A stretch of DNA of 64,000 bases from Pseudomonadota bacterium (GCA_021325655.1 JAJPGT010000020.1:62001-126000), one strand, 5' to 3'. Positions 52,069 through 60,966 are shown, counted from the first letter of the stretch. Translations and numbers: made by a program. The notes: a model not told the origin generated them from the sequence alone.

Positions 52069-53442
52069 ATGCGCTTTCACGCCCTGGCCACCGACTTCGA
52101 CGGGACGCTCGCCGCCGATGGCCGAGTTGACCAGACGACGCTTGCGGCGTTGGAGCGGCTACGCGCCTCGGGACGGCGGCTGATCCTGGTGACCGGCCGC
52201 GAGCTGGAGGACCTGGAGCAGGTCTTCCCCCACCTGGAGCTGTTCGACCGCGTCGTCGCCGAGAACGGCGCGCTGCTGTGCCGCCCGCGCAGTCGCGAGG
52301 TAAAGCTGCTGCACGCGCCGCCGCCACGCGCCTTCGCGGAGGCGCTGCGGGCCCGCGGCGTCCAGCCGCTCGCCGTCGGCCGAGTGATCGTCGCCACCCG
52401 TGAGCCGCACCAGGCGACGGTGCTCGACGTCATTCGCCAGCTCGGGCTGGAGCTGCAGGTGATCTTCAACAAGGGCGCGGTGATGGTGCTGCCGCCCGGG
52501 GTGAACAAGGCGACGGGGCTCGGCACAGCGCTGAAGGAGCTGCGGCTGTCGCTCCACAACACGGTGGGAGTCGGGGACGCGGAGAACGACCACGCCTTCC
52601 TGCGCGTCTGCGAGTGCGCCGTCGCGGTGGCCAACGCGCTGCCGGCGATCAAGGAGCAGGTGGACCTGGTCACCAGCGGAGCGGACGGGGCAGGGGTGGT
52701 CGAGCTGATCGAGGCGCTGCTGCGGGACGACCTGCGCCAGGTCGCACCCGCGCTGGTGCGGCACGACCCGCTGCTCGGAACGACACCAGCGGGCGATGAG
52801 GTGCGGCTGCCCTACGGCTCGCGGGCATTGCTGCTGGATGATCCCGGCCGCGTTTCCGGCGTCGTCATGCACCTGCTCGGGCAGCTCTCGGAGCGGGGCT
52901 ACCAGTATTGCCTGATCGACCCGCGTGGAACCTATCAGGAGCTCGGGGAATCCGTCAGCCTCGGTAGCCGCAGCCGTCCTCCGGGCGAGGACGACCTGCT
53001 GCACCTGCTCCAGCAGCCAGACCAGAGCGCGACTGTCGACCTGTGTCGGCTGCGTCCCGGCGACCGCCAGGCGTTCTTCACCCGCGCGCTGGCGCGGCTG
53101 GGCGAGCTCGGGGCGACCACCGGCCGGCCGCACCTGCTCGCGCTCAACGCCGCGCACGAGCTGCTGCCCGCGGCCGGTGCTGCCGCTCCGCCGGCCGCAG
53201 CCCTGATCGCGGGCAGCCTGCTCCTGGTCACCGCGCAGCCGGAGCAGCTCGCCGGCGCGATGCTCAGCGCCGTCGACACCGTCATCGCCAGCGGGACACA
53301 TGCCCGGCGGGACCTGGAGCGAGCCAGCGCTGTGCTCGGGCGTACCCCGCCTCGCATCCCAGCGGGCCATCCCGCGCCGCACCAGGGACTGGTGTGGGAG
53401 CGCGGCCGGCCGGAGGCGATCGGCGTGCGCCTCGCCACCTGA
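52069..53442 (+). CDS. HAD-family phosphatase fused to a degenerate HerA/VirB4-like P-loop domain
   Basis: This 457-residue protein has a Cof-type HAD phosphatase at residues 1-230 (HALATDFDGTLAADGRVDQT with nucleophile Asp, LILVTGRELEDLEQV, NKATGLGTALKEL, NTVGVGDAENDHAFL). Residues 245-457 form a second domain like the ATPase part of HerA/VirB4 proteins: YGSRALLLDDPGRVSGVVMH, YQYCLIDPRGTYQELGE and LLALNAAHELLP. The position of Walker A has no GK(S/T) and the Walker B-like Asp-Glu pair is missing, so ATP use is doubtful. The HAD part may dephosphorylate a sugar phosphate. Confidence 0.85.
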   Translation: MRFHALATDFDGTLAADGRVDQTTLAALERLRASGRRLILVTGRELEDLEQVFPHLELFDRVVAENGALLCRPRSREVKLLHAPPPRAFAEALRARGVQPLAVGRVIVATREPHQATVLDVIRQLGLELQVIFNKGAVMVLPPGVNKATGLGTALKELRLSLHNTVGVGDAENDHAFLRVCECAVAVANALPAIKEQVDLVTSGADGAGVVELIEALLRDDLRQVAPALVRHDPLLGTTPAGDEVRLPYGSRALLLDDPGRVSGVVMHLLGQLSERGYQYCLIDPRGTYQELGESVSLGSRSRPPGEDDLLHLLQQPDQSATVDLCRLRPGDRQAFFTRALARLGELGATTGRPHLLALNAAHELLPAAGAAAPPAAALIAGSLLLVTAQPEQLAGAMLSAVDTVIASGTHARRDLERASAVLGRTPPRIPAGHPAPHQGLVWERGRPEAIGVRLAT

Positions 53443-53706
53443 TCATCCCATCGCCGCCAGCGGCCTGCTCAGGCACGCCTCTTGCACCCTCGGTGCGCCA
53501 TGGAGGGGCGGCAGGAAGGTTCAGTGTGACAAGGCAACACCGCGTCCCCCGGTCCAGCCCGCGCCGCCTGGCCCCACGACACCGGCCCGAGCCGTCGGAC
53601 ACGCCGGGCCTCCGTGCCCGCTCTACCCGGTTCGCAGCATGGCGGTCCTTCCTGCCTCGCACCACTCAGCCGTCAGGCACCAGACCCAGAGGATCAGGGT
53701 GACACT

Positions 53707-55596
53707 ATGGCAAAGACAGCCAGTAACTTGTTGATCGAGCGGCTTCTCGACTGGGGCGTTGACACCGTCTTCGGACTGCCCGGCGACGGGATCAACGGGA
53801 TCATGGAAGCGCTGCGCCAGGCGCGCGACCGGATCCGCTTCGTCCAGGTTCGGCACGAGGAAGCGGCCGCGTTTGCCGCCTGCGGCTATGCCAAGTTCAG
53901 CGGCCGGCTGGGCGTCTGCCTCGCCACCTCCGGCCCCGGCGCGATTCACCTGCTCAACGGCCTGTACGACGCCAAGATGGACCAGGCCCCGGTCCTGGCG
54001 CTGACCGGGATGACCTACCACGACCTGATCGGCACCTACTACCAGCAGGACGTCAATACCGACTATCTGTTCCAAGACGTGGCGCTGTTCAACCAGCGGG
54101 TCATGGGTGCGGCCCATGTCTATCCCCTCGTCGACCTCGCGGTCCGGAACGCGCTGACCCGCTTCGGCGTCGCCCACATCACCTTCCCGAACGATCTTCA
54201 GGAGCAGGAGGTCGGGGAGGACGAGCGCTCGGAGAAGAACATCAAGGGCCACAGCTCCACCGCTTTCCAGCCGCCGATCCGGGTTCCGCTCCAGAGCGAG
54301 ATCGAGCGTGCCGCCCGGCTGTTCGAGGGCAAGCGCCGGATCGTCATCCTCGCCGGGAGCGGCGCGCGCGGGGCGACGGAAGAGCTCGAGGCGGCAGCGG
54401 AGAAGCTCGCTGCCCCCATCGTCAAGCCGCTGCTCGGCAAAGACGTTGTCCCGGACGACAGCCCGTACACCACGGGAGGGATCGGGCTGCTCGGCACCCG
54501 TCCCTCCCAGGAGGCGCTGGAGAACTGCGACGCGCTGCTCATTGTCGGCAGCTCGTTCCCCTACATCGATTACCTGCCCGAGCCCGGGCAGGCGACAGCG
54601 GTGCAGATCGACCGCGACCCGGCCCGGCTCGGGCTGCGCTACCCGATCGAGGTCGGGCTGGCAGGCGACGCGAGGGCGACTCTGCAAGCACTGCTCCCGC
54701 TGCTCCCGCGCAACCCGGACCGCTCATTCCTGGAGATGGCGCAACGTGGGATGCGCGACTGGTGGGAGCTGATGCGCGAGCGCGGCTCCCGCACGGACGT
54801 TCCGATGAAGCCACAGGTCGTGTCGTGGAACCTGGGCGAGCTGCTGCGGGACGACGCGATCATCACCTCGGACTCCGGCACGATCGCCACCTGGTCGGCG
54901 CGACAGATCAAGATCCGGCGCGGACAGCGCTTCTCCCTCAGCGGCAACCTGGCCAGCATGGCCAACGGCCTGCCCTACGCCATCGGCGCGCAGATCGCCT
55001 TCCCGAACCGGCAGTGCGTGGCGTTCGTCGGCGACGGCGGCCTGAGCATGCTCATGGCCGAGTTCTCCACCTGCGTCAAGTACAAGCTGCCGGTGAAGGT
55101 CGTCGTTATCAAGAACAACACGCTCGGCCAGATCAAGTGGGAGCAGATGGTGTTCCTGGGCAACCCGGAGTACGGGGTGGACCTGCAGCCGATCGACTTC
55201 GTGAAATTCGCCGAGGCGTGCGGCGGGCGCGGGGTCCATATCGAAGACCCGCGCCGCTGTCGGGAGCAGCTCGCGCAGGCCCTCTCCATGGACGGCCCGG
55301 TCATCATCGAGGCAGTGGTCGATCCGTCCGAGCCGCCGCTGCCACCCAAGATCCGGCCCCAGCAGGCGCTGCACATGGCCGAGGCGCTCGCCCGCGGCGA
55401 ACCGAACCGAACGCGGATCGGGATCACCCTCTTCCGCGACGTGGTCGACGAGACGGCCTACGCCGCCGCACCTTCGGGCGTGCTGGAGCGGGTCAAGGAG
55501 ACCGTCGAGGAGGCGGTGGGACTGGGCGGCTCCTCGGACCAGGGGACACCGAGCGAGCGCGAGGCAGTCCGGGAGCGGGGCGGGCCGACCGACTGA
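53707..55596 (+). CDS. Thiamine-diphosphate enzyme, pyruvate oxidase/dehydrogenase-like
   Basis: This 629-residue protein of the acetolactate-synthase-like superfamily has an N-terminal ThDP domain (LIERLLDWGVDTVFGLPGDG, VRHEEAAAFAACGYAKFSGR with catalytic Glu, LATSGPGAIHLLNGLYDAKM), a central FAD-type domain (RRIVILAGSGARGATEELEA) and a C-terminal ThDP domain with GDGGLSMLMAEFSTC...NN. Similarity is strongest to PoxB/pyruvate oxidase types, which turn pyruvate to acetate plus CO2 or acetyl phosphate; other 2-keto acids are possible. The C-terminal 60 residues are charged, as in membrane-associated PoxB. It lies upstream of the enolase-superfamily operon. Confidence 0.88.
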   Translation: MAKTASNLLIERLLDWGVDTVFGLPGDGINGIMEALRQARDRIRFVQVRHEEAAAFAACGYAKFSGRLGVCLATSGPGAIHLLNGLYDAKMDQAPVLALTGMTYHDLIGTYYQQDVNTDYLFQDVALFNQRVMGAAHVYPLVDLAVRNALTRFGVAHITFPNDLQEQEVGEDERSEKNIKGHSSTAFQPPIRVPLQSEIERAARLFEGKRRIVILAGSGARGATEELEAAAEKLAAPIVKPLLGKDVVPDDSPYTTGGIGLLGTRPSQEALENCDALLIVGSSFPYIDYLPEPGQATAVQIDRDPARLGLRYPIEVGLAGDARATLQALLPLLPRNPDRSFLEMAQRGMRDWWELMRERGSRTDVPMKPQVVSWNLGELLRDDAIITSDSGTIATWSARQIKIRRGQRFSLSGNLASMANGLPYAIGAQIAFPNRQCVAFVGDGGLSMLMAEFSTCVKYKLPVKVVVIKNNTLGQIKWEQMVFLGNPEYGVDLQPIDFVKFAEACGGRGVHIEDPRRCREQLAQALSMDGPVIIEAVVDPSEPPLPPKIRPQQALHMAEALARGEPNRTRIGITLFRDVVDETAYAAAPSGVLERVKETVEEAVGLGGSSDQGTPSEREAVRERGGPTD

Positions 55597-55733
55597 AGGC
55601 GCCCTGCCGGGACGGACAGCGACGTTGCAGGCGTGTCCCGGGGACGTGGACTCTCCAGCCCCCAGGACACGCGCAGCACCGGACGGTGGGGGAACGGGCC
55701 GAGCATCGGGCAGGGTCAGCGAGACGGCGCAGC

Positions 55734-56831
55734 ATGAACATTGCTCAGCTCCAGACGCGGGTGTATCGCGTCCCGACCGATCTGCCGGAGGCAGACGGCA
55801 CCTTTGCCTGGAACGCCACCACCATGGTCCTGGTCGAGGCGGTGGCGGAGTCCGGACAGCGCGGGCTTGGCTTCACCTACGCCGCTGCCGAGGCGGCGAA
55901 TCTCATTCGCTGCACGCTGGCCGAGCAGGTCGTCGGGCGTGATGTGGACCACGTCGGCGCGGCCTGGGAGGCGATGGTGCGCAGCGTCCGCAACATGGGC
56001 CGGCCGGGGATCGCCTCGACGGCGATCTCCGCCGTTGACATCGCCCTTTGGGATCTCAAGGCGCGCCTCGCCGGGCAGCCGCTGTATCGCCTGCTCGGCG
56101 CCTGGCGGGACGAGGTGCCCATCTACGGCAGCGGCGGCTTCACCAGCTACGACGACGAGACGCTCCGCAAGCAGTTCACGGGCTGGGTGGAGCAGGGCAT
56201 CCGCATGGTGAAGATGAAGATCGGCAAGGACTGGGGCACCCAGCCCGAGAGCGACGTCCACCGGGTGCAGGTGGCGCGCCAGGCAATCGGCCCGGACGTG
56301 GAGCTGTTCGTCGACGCCAACGGCGCCTACTCGCCCCGCCAGGCGATCGCGATGGCGCAGCGATTCGCGGAGCAGGGGGTGAGCTACTTCGAAGAGCCGG
56401 TCTCGTCCGATCACCTGGCGGAGCTGGCGTTCGTCCGGCAGCACGTCCCGATGGCAGTGGCCGCCGGCGAGTATGGCTACGACCCCTGGTACTTCCGCGA
56501 CATGCTCCAGGCTGGGGCGGTGGACATCCTCCAGGCAGACGTCACCCGCTGCCTGGGCGTCACGGGCTGGCTGGAGGCGGCCCACCTGGCGCACAGCTTC
56601 GCGGTGCCGTTCTCGGCGCACACTGCGCCGTCCATCCACGCCCAGATCGGCTGCGCCGTCCCGCGCCTGGCGCACGTCGAGTACTTCCACGACCATGCGC
56701 GGATCGAGCGGATGTTCTTCGACGGCGCGCCGCAGCCCGTGAACGGCTGCCTGCGGCCGGACCCGACCCGGCCCGGGCTGGGGCTAGAGCTGAAGGCGCA
56801 GGACGCCGAACGCTGGAGGATCGAGGCATGA
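55734..56831 (+). CDS. Enolase-superfamily dehydratase/racemase (mandelate racemase/muconate lactonizing type)
   Basis: This 365-residue protein has a capping domain (LQTRVYRVPTDLPEADGTFA) and a barrel with KxK in RMVKMKIGKDWG, metal ligands in LFVDANGAYSP, YFEEPVSSDH and AAGEYGYDPW, and His in FSAHTAPSIHAQIGC. This set fits acid-sugar dehydratases, and the neighbouring GMC dehydrogenase supports a sugar-acid pathway (inference). It overlaps the next gene by ATGA and is the first gene of a six-gene overlapping set. Confidence 0.88.
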   Translation: MNIAQLQTRVYRVPTDLPEADGTFAWNATTMVLVEAVAESGQRGLGFTYAAAEAANLIRCTLAEQVVGRDVDHVGAAWEAMVRSVRNMGRPGIASTAISAVDIALWDLKARLAGQPLYRLLGAWRDEVPIYGSGGFTSYDDETLRKQFTGWVEQGIRMVKMKIGKDWGTQPESDVHRVQVARQAIGPDVELFVDANGAYSPRQAIAMAQRFAEQGVSYFEEPVSSDHLAELAFVRQHVPMAVAAGEYGYDPWYFRDMLQAGAVDILQADVTRCLGVTGWLEAAHLAHSFAVPFSAHTAPSIHAQIGCAVPRLAHVEYFHDHARIERMFFDGAPQPVNGCLRPDPTRPGLGLELKAQDAERWRIEA

Positions 56832-57037
56832 GCTGGGATGGGCTGGAGCGCGAGGCGCTCCTGGAAGCCGGGCTGCTGGTCTTCGCCGCCGGGCTGGCGA
56901 CTGCCATCGGGACGCTCGTCGTGGCGCGCGCCACGGGCCAGGCGCAGCGAGGCAGCCGGCACGCCGAGCCGCCACCGTCGGTCGGCAGCATTCCCGCCTC
57001 GCGCCACCAGCACATTCAGTCGGCGGCGCCCCGATGA
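56828..57037 (+). CDS. Tiny single-pass membrane protein
   Basis: This 69-residue protein is joined by ATGA overlaps to the genes on both sides. MSWDGLEREALLEAGLLVFA leads into one helix (GLLVFAAGLATAIGTLVVAR), followed by a short hydrophilic tail (TGQAQRGSRHAEPPPSVGSI). It may be a subunit or assembly factor of the membrane dehydrogenase complex (inference). Confidence 0.6.
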   Translation: MSWDGLEREALLEAGLLVFAAGLATAIGTLVVARATGQAQRGSRHAEPPPSVGSIPASRHQHIQSAAPR

Positions 57038-58014
57038 GCGCGCTGTTTCGCGAGTCAACCGCCGCGCACCCGCTGGAGCTGATCGGCAGCGAGCTGCGCC
57101 TGGCCCGGCGTGAGATCCGCGAGGGCCGCTTCCAGCGGACGATGGCGCTGATCGCGGCGTTCTCCGCGCTTGTCAGCGGCTTCGAGGCCTACACCCAGCA
57201 CCTGCGCGGCGCCTTCAACCACTGGCTGATGTGGACTCCGGTCTGGCTCACTCCCCCGACGATGCTCGCCGCCGGCGCGGCGATCGCGAGCGAGCGGATC
57301 GCCCGGCGGGTGCTGCCGCTGGTCGCGCTGATCTCGCTGGCCGACGGCGTGGTCGGCTTCGTCTACCACCTGCGGGGCATCCAGCGCATGCCCGGCGGCT
57401 TCAAGCTGGGCCAGTACAACGTAGTGATGGGGCCGCCGATCTTCGCCCCGCTGCTGATGTGCAGCGTCGGGGTGATCACGCTGCTGGCGGGGCTCCTGCG
57501 CCGGGAGCGGCTCAGCGATGGCGTGGTCCCGCCGGCCGCTGCGCGCCTGTCCGATCTCGTCCGCCCGGCCCCGTCGCGCACTGGCCTGGTCTCCCGCGCC
57601 GAGGCCGCAGTGGCGCACGGCCGCTTCCAGCAAGGGCTGGCACTCACCTCGGCGGTGTTCGCGGTGCTGGCCGGCGGCGAGGCCTACTTCGAGCATCTGC
57701 GCGGCAGCTTCAATCAGCAGTGGATGTGGACTCCAGTCTGGGTGACGCCGCCGATGGTCGCCGCCGGGATCGGCGCGGCCCGGAGCGAGCGCGTCGCCCG
57801 CACGGCCCTGCCGGCGATGGCCGTGGTGACCTTCCTGGATGGCCTGCTGGGCTTCGGACTGCACCTGCGGGGCATCCGCCGCATGCCGGGCGGATTCGGC
57901 AACCTGCAGTTCAACATCACCATGGGGCCGCCGCTCTTCGCGCCGCTGCTGTTCTGCTCGGTCGGCCTGCTCGGGTTCATCGCCTCGCTGCTCCGCCGGG
58001 AGAGAGCCCCATGA
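57034..58014 (+). CDS. Membrane protein built of two tandem copies of a four-helix unit
   Basis: This 326-residue protein has an internal duplication: residues about 30-150 and 190-320 are clearly similar. Both start GRFQ, and share AY-HLRGAFN/HLRGSFN, MWTPVWLTPP/MWTPVWVTPP, HLRGIQRMPGGF/HLRGIRRMPGGF, MGPPIFAPLL/MGPPLFAPLL and LLRRER. Each copy has about four helices and two HLRG motifs. The four His could ligate haem or metal and carry electrons (inference). The gene overlaps both neighbours by ATGA. I know of no named family. Confidence 0.75.
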   Translation: MSALFRESTAAHPLELIGSELRLARREIREGRFQRTMALIAAFSALVSGFEAYTQHLRGAFNHWLMWTPVWLTPPTMLAAGAAIASERIARRVLPLVALISLADGVVGFVYHLRGIQRMPGGFKLGQYNVVMGPPIFAPLLMCSVGVITLLAGLLRRERLSDGVVPPAAARLSDLVRPAPSRTGLVSRAEAAVAHGRFQQGLALTSAVFAVLAGGEAYFEHLRGSFNQQWMWTPVWVTPPMVAAGIGAARSERVARTALPAMAVVTFLDGLLGFGLHLRGIRRMPGGFGNLQFNITMGPPLFAPLLFCSVGLLGFIASLLRRERAP

Positions 58015-58640
58015 CGATCTGGAACCGTTACCCCGACTCCGACATCCTGGCCCAGCGCGGCCATTGGGATGACGCCACCCGCCGGGTGGTGCTCGACCGC
58101 GTCTACAACGTCCCGCCGTTTCGCACCCTGAACCCGCACGAGCGCGAGACACTGGAAGCGCTGTGCGACCGGGTGATCCCGCAGGATTGGAAGCCCGCGG
58201 AGCGGCGGGTGCCGATCGCCCCCTGGATCGACCAGAACATGAGCCAGTCGGCCGTCGAGGGCTTTCGGTTCGAGGACATGCCGCCGAATACCGAGGCCTG
58301 GCGCCAGGGGCTGGCCGGGCTGGACCAGACCGCTCAGGCCCTGTTCGGTCAGCAGTTCGCGGTGCTGCCGCCCGAGCAGCAGGACCAGGTGCTGCACACC
58401 ATTCGCGGGGGCAGCCCGCCCGGCGAGATCTGGCGGCGGCTGCCCGCCAGCCGCTGGTGGAGGTACGTCGCGCTGCGGCAGATCACCGGCGTCTACTACG
58501 CCCACCCTTACGCCTGGGACGAGATCGGCTTTGGCGGACCCGCCTATCCGCGCGGCTACTTCGCGCTCAACTTCGGCGCCCCCGAGCCGTGGGAGGCGCG
58601 CGAGGTCCCGCCGCCCGGGCGGAATGGAGCCCGGCGATGA
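58011..58640 (+). CDS. Gluconate 2-dehydrogenase subunit 3-like protein
   Basis: This 209-residue protein has the family core: NVPPFRTLNPHERETLEALC, DRVIPQDWKPAERRVPIAPW, EAWRQGLAGLDQTAQALFGQ, LPPEQQDQVLHTIRGGSPPG, VYYAHPYAWDEIGFGGPAYP. In known gluconate and FAD-glucose dehydrogenases this small subunit helps to fold and export the GMC flavoprotein via a Tat signal, but no Tat or Sec signal is visible here. It overlaps both neighbours by ATGA. Confidence 0.88.
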   Translation: MTIWNRYPDSDILAQRGHWDDATRRVVLDRVYNVPPFRTLNPHERETLEALCDRVIPQDWKPAERRVPIAPWIDQNMSQSAVEGFRFEDMPPNTEAWRQGLAGLDQTAQALFGQQFAVLPPEQQDQVLHTIRGGSPPGEIWRRLPASRWWRYVALRQITGVYYAHPYAWDEIGFGGPAYPRGYFALNFGAPEPWEAREVPPPGRNGARR

Positions 58641-60301
58641 GGCTGCACGTCCACCTATCGTCAAACTGGGTGCTCGACCGGGAGATGCGGGAATATTCGC
58701 CCGACGAGGAGGTCGACTTCTGCATCGTCGGGACCGGTGCGGGCGGTGGGGTGCTGGCGCAGCGGCTGGCCCGCTACGGCTTCTCAGTCGTCGCCCTGGA
58801 AGCGGGGCCGTGGCACGACAGCGAGACGGACATGGTGTCTGACGAGGCCGGCTCCAGCCGGCTGTACTGGAACGACCTGCGGATCACCGGCGGCCGCGAG
58901 CCCCTGGAGCTGGGTGCCAACAACTCCGGCCGCGGGGTCGGCGGCAGCACCGTTCACTACGCCGCGTTCTGCCCCCGCTTCCATCCCTCTGACTTCCGGG
59001 TGCGAACGCTGGATGGCGTCGCCGTGGACTGGCCGATCAGCTACGACGACCTGGAGCCGTACTACGTCCAGATGGAGCAGGAGTACCCCGTCTCCGGCCC
59101 GGCCTATTATCCGTGGGGCAAGCCGCACGGCTACCCCTACACCCCGCTCCAGGCCGGCACCGCTGGGCAGAAACTGATCGAGGGTTGTGTCAAGCTCGGG
59201 ATCCCGGTCGTCGCCGGAGGCCCGGTCGCCATTCCGGCCGGGGCGTTCGGCAAGCGCCCGCACTGCATCATGCGCGGCTTCTGCCTGCTCGGCTGCAAGG
59301 TCGGCGCCAAGAGCAGCATCCTGGTCAGCCATATTCCCGATGCGATCGAGCACGGCGCCGAGATCCGGGCGCAGTGCATGGCCTACGAGATCCCGATCGA
59401 CGGCGAGGGCCGAGCGATCGGCGTCCGCTACTACGAGACGGACGCCCAGGGGCGCATCCACGACCGCCAGCAGCGGGCCAAGGCGGTGGTGGTGGCCGGC
59501 TACGCGATTGAGTCGCCGCGGCTGCTGCTGAACTCCACGTCCAGCCGCTTTCCTCACGGCCTGGCGAACTCCAGCGGGCTGGTCGGCAAGTTCCTGATGG
59601 CGCAGGCGGCACCCGTAGTCTGGGGGCGCTTCGAAGAGTTGATCCGCCAGTACAAGGCGCCGCCAGCCTGCGCCTGCAGCGAGGAGTTCTACGAGACCGA
59701 CCCGCGGAACGACTTCGTCCGCGGCTACTCGCTGCAGACCGTGGCGCCGCTGCCGATCGCGATGGCGCACCTGATTGTGGACGAGGACGGCCGCTTTGGC
59801 GAAGAACTGGTCGTGGCGATGCAGGAGTACAACCACTACGCCGCGATCGGAGTGCTGGGCGAGATTCTGCCCGATGAGCGCAACGCGGTCACGCTCCACC
59901 CCATCTTCAGGGACCAGTACGGCATCCCGGTCCCCTATGTCCACTTCAACCTGTTCGAGAATGACCAGAAGCTGCTGCGGGCCGGGATCCGCCGGGCCGA
60001 GGAGGTGCTGCAGGCCGCGGGCGCGGTGGAGACGCACGCGGTCCACCGCTACGCCCACCTGGTGGGCACCTGCCGGATGGGATTCTCGCCGAGCGACTCT
60101 GTGGTCGACCAGTGGTGCCGAAGCTGGGACGTCCCGAACCTGTTCGTCTGCGACGGGAGCGTGCTGCCGACGCAGGGTTCGGCCAACCCGGCGCTGACGA
60201 TCTCGGCGCTAGCGGCCCGAACGGCAGACTGGCTGCGCCAGGCGGCCCCGCGCGGCGAGTTGGCGCAGCGGCCGGTGGCGGCCAGGCGAGGTGGGCGATG
60301 A
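58637..60301 (+). CDS. GMC flavoprotein dehydrogenase with a predicted 3Fe-4S site
   Basis: This 554-residue FAD enzyme is the catalytic subunit of a gluconate/FAD-glucose dehydrogenase type complex. It shows the Rossmann motif VDFCIVGTGAGGGVLAQRLA (residues 27-46), GVGGSTVHYAAFCPRFHPSD, and the C-terminal pair HRYAHLVGTCRMG (His) and GSANPALTISALAARTADW (Asn). Cys210, Cys216 and Cys220 form C-x5-C-x3-C, the spacing that holds the 3Fe-4S cluster in FAD-glucose dehydrogenase. The start is ATG 58637 (ATGA overlap with subunit 3). The sugar or alcohol substrate is unknown. Confidence 0.9.
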   Translation: MRLHVHLSSNWVLDREMREYSPDEEVDFCIVGTGAGGGVLAQRLARYGFSVVALEAGPWHDSETDMVSDEAGSSRLYWNDLRITGGREPLELGANNSGRGVGGSTVHYAAFCPRFHPSDFRVRTLDGVAVDWPISYDDLEPYYVQMEQEYPVSGPAYYPWGKPHGYPYTPLQAGTAGQKLIEGCVKLGIPVVAGGPVAIPAGAFGKRPHCIMRGFCLLGCKVGAKSSILVSHIPDAIEHGAEIRAQCMAYEIPIDGEGRAIGVRYYETDAQGRIHDRQQRAKAVVVAGYAIESPRLLLNSTSSRFPHGLANSSGLVGKFLMAQAAPVVWGRFEELIRQYKAPPACACSEEFYETDPRNDFVRGYSLQTVAPLPIAMAHLIVDEDGRFGEELVVAMQEYNHYAAIGVLGEILPDERNAVTLHPIFRDQYGIPVPYVHFNLFENDQKLLRAGIRRAEEVLQAAGAVETHAVHRYAHLVGTCRMGFSPSDSVVDQWCRSWDVPNLFVCDGSVLPTQGSANPALTISALAARTADWLRQAAPRGELAQRPVAARRGGR

Positions 60302-60492
60302 GCGAGCGGGCGACCCGGCCGCTGCTGGTGTCCGCCTCGGGTCGCCCGCTCGCGGAGTTCTGGGCGGCGCTCCGCTGGGCGCTGCGCTCCTGGCTTCGGC
60401 CGGCCGACACTCCGGCCCACTGGGAGCAGGACACCGCGACCACCCGCCAGACAACGCGGCCGGCCAAGCCGAAGAACGTCCGGCCCGGCTGA
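60298..60492 (+). CDS. Small basic protein at the end of the dehydrogenase operon
   Basis: This 64-residue protein overlaps the GMC gene by ATGA. It begins MSERATRPLLVSASGRPLAE, has a short helix with Trp residues (FWAALRWALRSWLRP), and ends in a charged tail. No motif is recognised; its firm coupling suggests a complex component or accessory factor. Confidence 0.5.
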   Translation: MSERATRPLLVSASGRPLAEFWAALRWALRSWLRPADTPAHWEQDTATTRQTTRPAKPKNVRPG

Positions 60493-60525
60493 CCGCGATG
60501 CCCATGGCAGGACGAGGAGAGCAGC

Positions 60526-60966
60526 GTGCAGTTTCAGCAGTTCGAAGACCGCTACATCACCCGGCTCCGGAGCGGCGAGCGCGCGCTGGCGACGCTCACC
60601 GACTTCCTCCGGGCCCAGGGAGTCTCGTTCGCCAACCTCAGCGGCGCCGGGGCGGTGGAATGGGTCGAGCTCGGCTACTGGAATGCCGAGACCAGGCAGT
60701 ATGAATACCGCCGCTTCGACGAGCAGCTCGAAGTGGTCAGCTTCCAGGGGAACTGCGCCCGCAAGGACGGCCAGCCGTTCCTGCACATCCACGGCGTGTT
60801 CGCCCGGCGCGACTACTCGGTGGTCGGCGGCCACGTGAAGGAGGCGGGCGTCCACCCGACGCTGGAGGTCTGGCTCCGGACCGAGTGGCTCGACGTTCAC
60901 CGCTCGCGCGATCCGGAGAGTGGGCTGGACCTGCTCGACCTGCCGGGCCGCTCCCAGAGCGGGTAG
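60526..60966 (+). CDS. PPC (DUF296) domain protein
   Basis: This 146-residue protein forms the PPC domain (plant and prokaryote conserved; DUF296): YITRLRSGERALATLTDFLR, VSFANLSGAGAVEWVELGYW, LEVVSFQGNCARKDGQPFLH, IHGVFARRDYSVVGGHVKEA, TLEVWLRTEWLDVHRSRDP. Bacterial members are trimeric and of unknown function; the AT-hook of plant homologues is absent. AGGAGA sets GTG 60526. It follows the dehydrogenase operon by 33 nt and may belong to it. Confidence 0.9.
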   Translation: MQFQQFEDRYITRLRSGERALATLTDFLRAQGVSFANLSGAGAVEWVELGYWNAETRQYEYRRFDEQLEVVSFQGNCARKDGQPFLHIHGVFARRDYSVVGGHVKEAGVHPTLEVWLRTEWLDVHRSRDPESGLDLLDLPGRSQSG

